Shown: one piece after another, positions 62,101-64,000 of the stretch | How the letters are laid out: each line of letters opens with the position of its first letter | How positions within the stretch are numbered: the stretch's first letter is position 1 | Source: Bacteroidales bacterium | Lineage (GTDB): Bacteria; Bacteroidota; Bacteroidia; Bacteroidales; UBA1715 | Reading direction: 5' to 3' | Length of the DNA stretch: 64,000 bases | NCBI GenBank assembly: GCA_017516865.1 | Contig: JAFXAU010000003.1 | Coordinates: 137,909 to 201,908, forward strand | Program-made: the position numbers and the translations under genes | The notes under the pieces: model-generated | Database searches by the model: none | What the model saw: the letters and a program-made list of their open reading frames with translations, nothing else | What the model was told of the DNA's origin: nothing

Positions 62101-62315
62101 AAACCGACCCTATATTCATTCAGCCAACGTCAAAATGTCTCCGAGCCCATTTCTATGCCCCGATGAAACCATTCTTCGGAAACTATGTAAGCACATATTG
62201 GGCAAACGCAATCATCATCTGGATTATGTCGATACTTTGTTATCTTGTATTGTACTTCAGATTGTTACGTAAAGGAATCGAATATTTGGGAAACATTAAC
62301 TTTTCGAAAAAATAA
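59121..62315 (+). CDS. TerB-like/ABC ATPase-permease fusion (ABC2 type)
   Basis: 1064 residues. Residues 1-160 are a TerB-like helical domain (LLKLFAVFAKTDGNKSD, LLEFVSTDNQISSSDKEFLD). Residues about 170-260 are a beta region resembling an FHA-like fold. The ABC domain has Walker A GASGAGKSTLLN near 296, EISGGQRKRLNIALELI near 402 and FLDEPTSGLSSKDSENI, like eukaryotic ABCG half-transporters. The C-terminal part has about six ABC2-type membrane spans from about 600 with a large periplasmic loop. It probably exports a lipid, drug or envelope component. First gene of a unit reaching the window end, coupled to rbfA. Confidence 0.82.
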   Translation: MSERIIQALLKLFAVFAKTDGNKSDKIKIVELFLAAQLNKELAKKFLPTFEQEYDEVMADISRITEKASAKGDVDTEKLKFKIEAKLSARIHKIGNSINQELTQRQKLYVVISLLEFVSTDNQISSSDKEFLDALVEDLNIDSEEYNQLCEFILHTFEEIPDSENLLVINNQREAGEGLAKHLCSPHLQGSIKVSYLRASNLLIFRCSPEVGEITLNSQPVYEDKVTILNIGSAIRSLQITPIYYSQILNVFNSDNSQEGVVFRVDDITYKFKGGNIGLHEFSMEEASGSLVGIMGASGAGKSTLLNVLNGNYTPTTGKVTINDIDLHHDTENKLNGLIGFVPQDDLLIKELTVYENLFYSAKLCFDNLTDEEIAERADKVLQSLGLYERKDNVVGDELKKEISGGQRKRLNIALELIREPAILFLDEPTSGLSSKDSENIMDLLKELALKGKLVFVVIHQPSSDIFKTFDRLVILDTGGYQIYYGAPVDSIMYFKECTHLADWFVSECPTCGNVNPEQIFNITEAKILNEDGTPMLNEKRQEIRKLAPTDWFEIYQQKKKTPERKPIPKELPEITFKIPNWIRQLKVFIVRDMLSKVSNMQYMLINALESPIIAVFLAFIIKYWNVDENGSVGYNLMNNANIPVYIFMLVICGFFIGLSSSAEEIFRDQKIRSRESFLHLSWSSYLVSKIIILLGISAIQSFLFVILGNWILEIHGLLFKYWFMAFTVWSFANMTGLIISDSFNDIKTIYILIPFLVIPQIILSGIIVSFDKLNPSISNPQDIPFYGEIIASRWAYEGLAVEQYSSNEYEAPFFELDMKISECSYRKGEWSNQLNNRLNDCIRYVEEGTNAETVAKNVTLVSNEIQKELKKSGNEISIAPGVLEALSAQNVTKETLQKAQEYVQQVKQYYIKQNNKYRSQKDKLTYNIIKNLGKEACEKANITDATPHVVDSIGNALFLDIKKKYYNEALEDFCKNTNDLTVLIEYKGNLVQKTDPIFIQPTSKCLRAHFYAPMKPFFGNYVSTYWANAIIIWIMSILCYLVLYFRLLRKGIEYLGNINFSKK

Positions 62316-62686
62316 TGGACTCGACTCGTCAAAATAAGGTTGCACGGCTGTTGCAGAAGGAATTAGGAGAAATTTTCCAACGCGAATCAATGAACTTGTT
62401 TCGAGGAGCATTGATTTCCGTGACAGTCGTACGGGTTGCCCCCGACCTTTCGTTTGCAAAAGTTTTTGTCAGCATTTTCGCTCCGTCGAAAGACGAACAG
62501 GAATTATTCAAGTCAATTCAGGACAACACAAAGAAAATCAGACAATTACTTGCACAAAAAGTCGCAAAACAGTTACGAATAATACCCGAATTGGCTTTCC
62601 ACATAGACGACTCAATTGCATACGAAGAAAACATAACACGATTACTTAATTCCAGCAATTCAAAAGAAAAAGAGAATCAAAAATGA
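62315..62686 (+). CDS. rbfA: Ribosome-binding factor A
   Basis: 123 residues. RbfA pattern TRQNKVARLLQKELGEIF, VTVVRVAPDLSFAKVFVS and LRIIPELAFHIDDSIAYEE. It assists 16S rRNA maturation of the 30S subunit. The ATG overlaps the preceding TAA by one base (TAATGG); the stop overlaps the next ATG (ATGA). The rest of the unit is unrelated to ribosomes, so the grouping is positional. Confidence 0.93.
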   Translation: MDSTRQNKVARLLQKELGEIFQRESMNLFRGALISVTVVRVAPDLSFAKVFVSIFAPSKDEQELFKSIQDNTKKIRQLLAQKVAKQLRIIPELAFHIDDSIAYEENITRLLNSSNSKEKENQK

Positions 62687-63495
62687 ACTACGACCCTATA
62701 AAATATTCACTTGGAACTTTTTTTAACAAAAGTTTCGTTCTTAGAAAAATATTTTACCTGTTATTAGACGTACTCCTACTCCGTGCCTGGCATATAAAAA
62801 AGGCCGTAAACGCATGGAGTAAGCAGCGTTCTCACTCAGAAGCATTCATTCTTGATGCAGGTTCGGGCTTTGGTCAATATTCATATTATCTTGCAAGAAA
62901 ATGCAAAACATGGAACGTGTTAGGCATTGACGTAAAACAGGAGCAAATTGCAGACTGCAACGATTTTGCAGCTAAAATCGGCTATGAAAACCGCATGAAT
63001 TTCATAGAAGGCGATTTAACGAAATTCGTTTCCGAAAAGCCATGCGACATGATACTTTCCGTCGACGTAATGGAACACATTCTCGACGATGTACAGGTTT
63101 TTAAGAACTTCAATGCATCACTTAAAGAAAACGGAATGTTGCTCATTTCAACGCCATCGAACCTTGGCGGTTCCGATGTTGACGACGAACACGACGAGTC
63201 ATTCATCGGCGAACACGTACGAGACGGTTACAGCATCGAAGACATTACGTCTAAATTGCAAGATGCTGGTTTTAAATCAGTTGATGCGACATATTCCTAC
63301 GGGAAAGCGGGACACATATCGTGGATTTTGTCGATGAAACTCCCCATTTCCCTACTCAATGTTTCAAAATTATTTTTCATACTTTTACCATTCTACTATT
63401 GTTTAATTTTCTGGTTCTGTCTTTTACTGAACGCAATCGATGTACGGTGTAAATCAGATGCTGGAACCGGATTAATTGTCAAGGCATACAAATAA
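62683..63495 (+). CDS. Class I SAM-dependent methyltransferase
   Basis: 270 residues. SAM-binding motif LDAGSGFGQYSYYLA at about 64-78, acidic motif VLGIDVKQEQI, and a third region MILSVDVMEHILDD. The C-terminal ~40 residues are hydrophobic (KLFFILLPFYYCLIFWFCLL), suggesting membrane attachment. The substrate is unknown; a lipid or quinone-like compound would fit. It overlaps rbfA by four bases and the next gene by one. Confidence 0.8.
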   Translation: MNYDPIKYSLGTFFNKSFVLRKIFYLLLDVLLLRAWHIKKAVNAWSKQRSHSEAFILDAGSGFGQYSYYLARKCKTWNVLGIDVKQEQIADCNDFAAKIGYENRMNFIEGDLTKFVSEKPCDMILSVDVMEHILDDVQVFKNFNASLKENGMLLISTPSNLGGSDVDDEHDESFIGEHVRDGYSIEDITSKLQDAGFKSVDATYSYGKAGHISWILSMKLPISLLNVSKLFFILLPFYYCLIFWFCLLLNAIDVRCKSDAGTGLIVKAYK

Positions 63496-64000
63496 TGTCA
63501 GTTTCGTTTTGGTTTGCAAGAAGATATTTGTTTTCTAAGAAAAGCAAAAACGCAATCAACTATATCACGACAGTTTCTGTCATATTGATTGCAGTTGTGA
63601 GTCTTGCTCTTACCATCACGATGTCGGTGTTCAACGGTCTGTCGGACATAATTACTTCAATGTTCAACCAATTTGACCCCGACATAAAAATAACCGCCAC
63701 TTCGGGACGAGTGTTTTCATTAGATTCCGTAGAACAAAAAATCAAATCTCACGATGAAATTTATGCCTACACGCCTGTACTTGAAGACGATGCCTTGTTT
63801 GTGTACGGAGAAAAACAACTCATAGGTAAAATTAAAGGTGTAGGCGATTCATACACAAAAACGTGCGAAGTTGATTCCATTGTCGTTGCGGGCGAATTTG
63901 TATTGGAACAGGACGGGATACACTATGCCAGCGTTGGACAAGGCGTTGCACATAAATTATCTGTCGGTCTCATGTTCCGCGACATTTTACAAATATATGC
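63495..64000 (+). CDS. LolC/FtsX-type ABC permease, 5' part
   Basis: First 168 residues; the gene runs past the window end. The start MSVSFWFARRYLFSKKSKN, a transmembrane helix TVSVILIAVVSLALTITMSVFNGL, and a following periplasmic MacB-PCD-like domain (MFNQFDPDIKIT..GRVFSLDS, GIKGVGD-like segment) match the lipoprotein-releasing LolC/E family, here in the Bacteroidetes form. It probably moves lipoproteins or acts in envelope assembly. Its ATG overlaps the methyltransferase stop by one base. Confidence 0.85.
   Translation, partial: MSVSFWFARRYLFSKKSKNAINYITTVSVILIAVVSLALTITMSVFNGLSDIITSMFNQFDPDIKITATSGRVFSLDSVEQKIKSHDEIYAYTPVLEDDALFVYGEKQLIGKIKGVGDSYTKTCEVDSIVVAGEFVLEQDGIHYASVGQGVAHKLSVGLMFRDILQIY

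Overview
The window is ordinary Bacteroidetes (Bacteroidales-type) chromosome with several accessory islands. The evidence is the recurring promoter motif TAnnTTTG (usually with a TTTG-like box 17-20 bp upstream), Shine-Dalgarno-poor starts, FISUMP-type surface proteins, a PorG-like/uppS/bamA/ompH block, single-chain glycyl-tRNA synthetase and many lipoproteins and beta-barrel proteins. A GH9 glycosidase and a CBM11-like lipoprotein suggest a plant-polysaccharide user, perhaps from gut or rumen; no species is claimed. No rRNA, tRNA, IS element or cas gene was seen. All genes appear intact except those cut by the window edges and a toxin fragment in the cassette array.

Layout. 1-15 kb: 3' end of a YebC-family gene, thioesterase, DUF4836-like lipoprotein, a very large PEP/pyruvate-binding multidomain protein translationally coupled to a LuxR-type regulator with a degenerate receiver and to an EamA permease, then glyQS, a DUF2795 protein, rluB-era, grpE-dnaJ and a viroplasmin-type RNase H. 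15-23.3 kb is an accessory region: hairpin repeats, a UDG-superfamily protein, two tandem paralogous surface proteins (four versus one Fn3-like repeats), an intergenic region holding three phased dyads, and a divergent pair of a membrane Ser/Thr kinase and a putative DNA-binding protein. A perfect 23-bp element occurs three times around this locus. 23.4-33.8 kb: GH9, clpX, an M42 peptidase, a tolC/MFP/RND efflux operon and a PII-like gene.

33.9-35.6 kb is the most unusual part. Five directly repeated 36-bp elements with 8-bp terminal inverted repeats separate four unrelated inserts: a YafQ/DinJ toxin-antitoxin pair, a short segment with its own promoter, hairpins and terminator (candidate small RNA), a segment with three hairpins whose loops 2 and 3 are perfectly complementary over 7 nt (candidate structured RNA), and the catalytic half of an ADP-ribosyltransferase opposite a hypothetical gene. 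The arrangement looks like a gene-cassette array with hairpin sites, but no recombinase is present and strict attC or CRISPR definitions are not met.

35.8-42.2 kb is a five-gene envelope operon of unknown function (two beta-barrels, three lipoproteins). 42.5-64 kb is housekeeping: purL, nadK, two PorG-like genes with uppS-bamA-ompH, rimO, an Rrf2 regulator beside a metY-cysK operon that has a dyad operator candidate and a rare perfect Shine-Dalgarno sequence, an ABC-F ATPase, a TerB-ABC fusion transporter, rbfA, a methyltransferase and the start of a LolC/FtsX-type permease.
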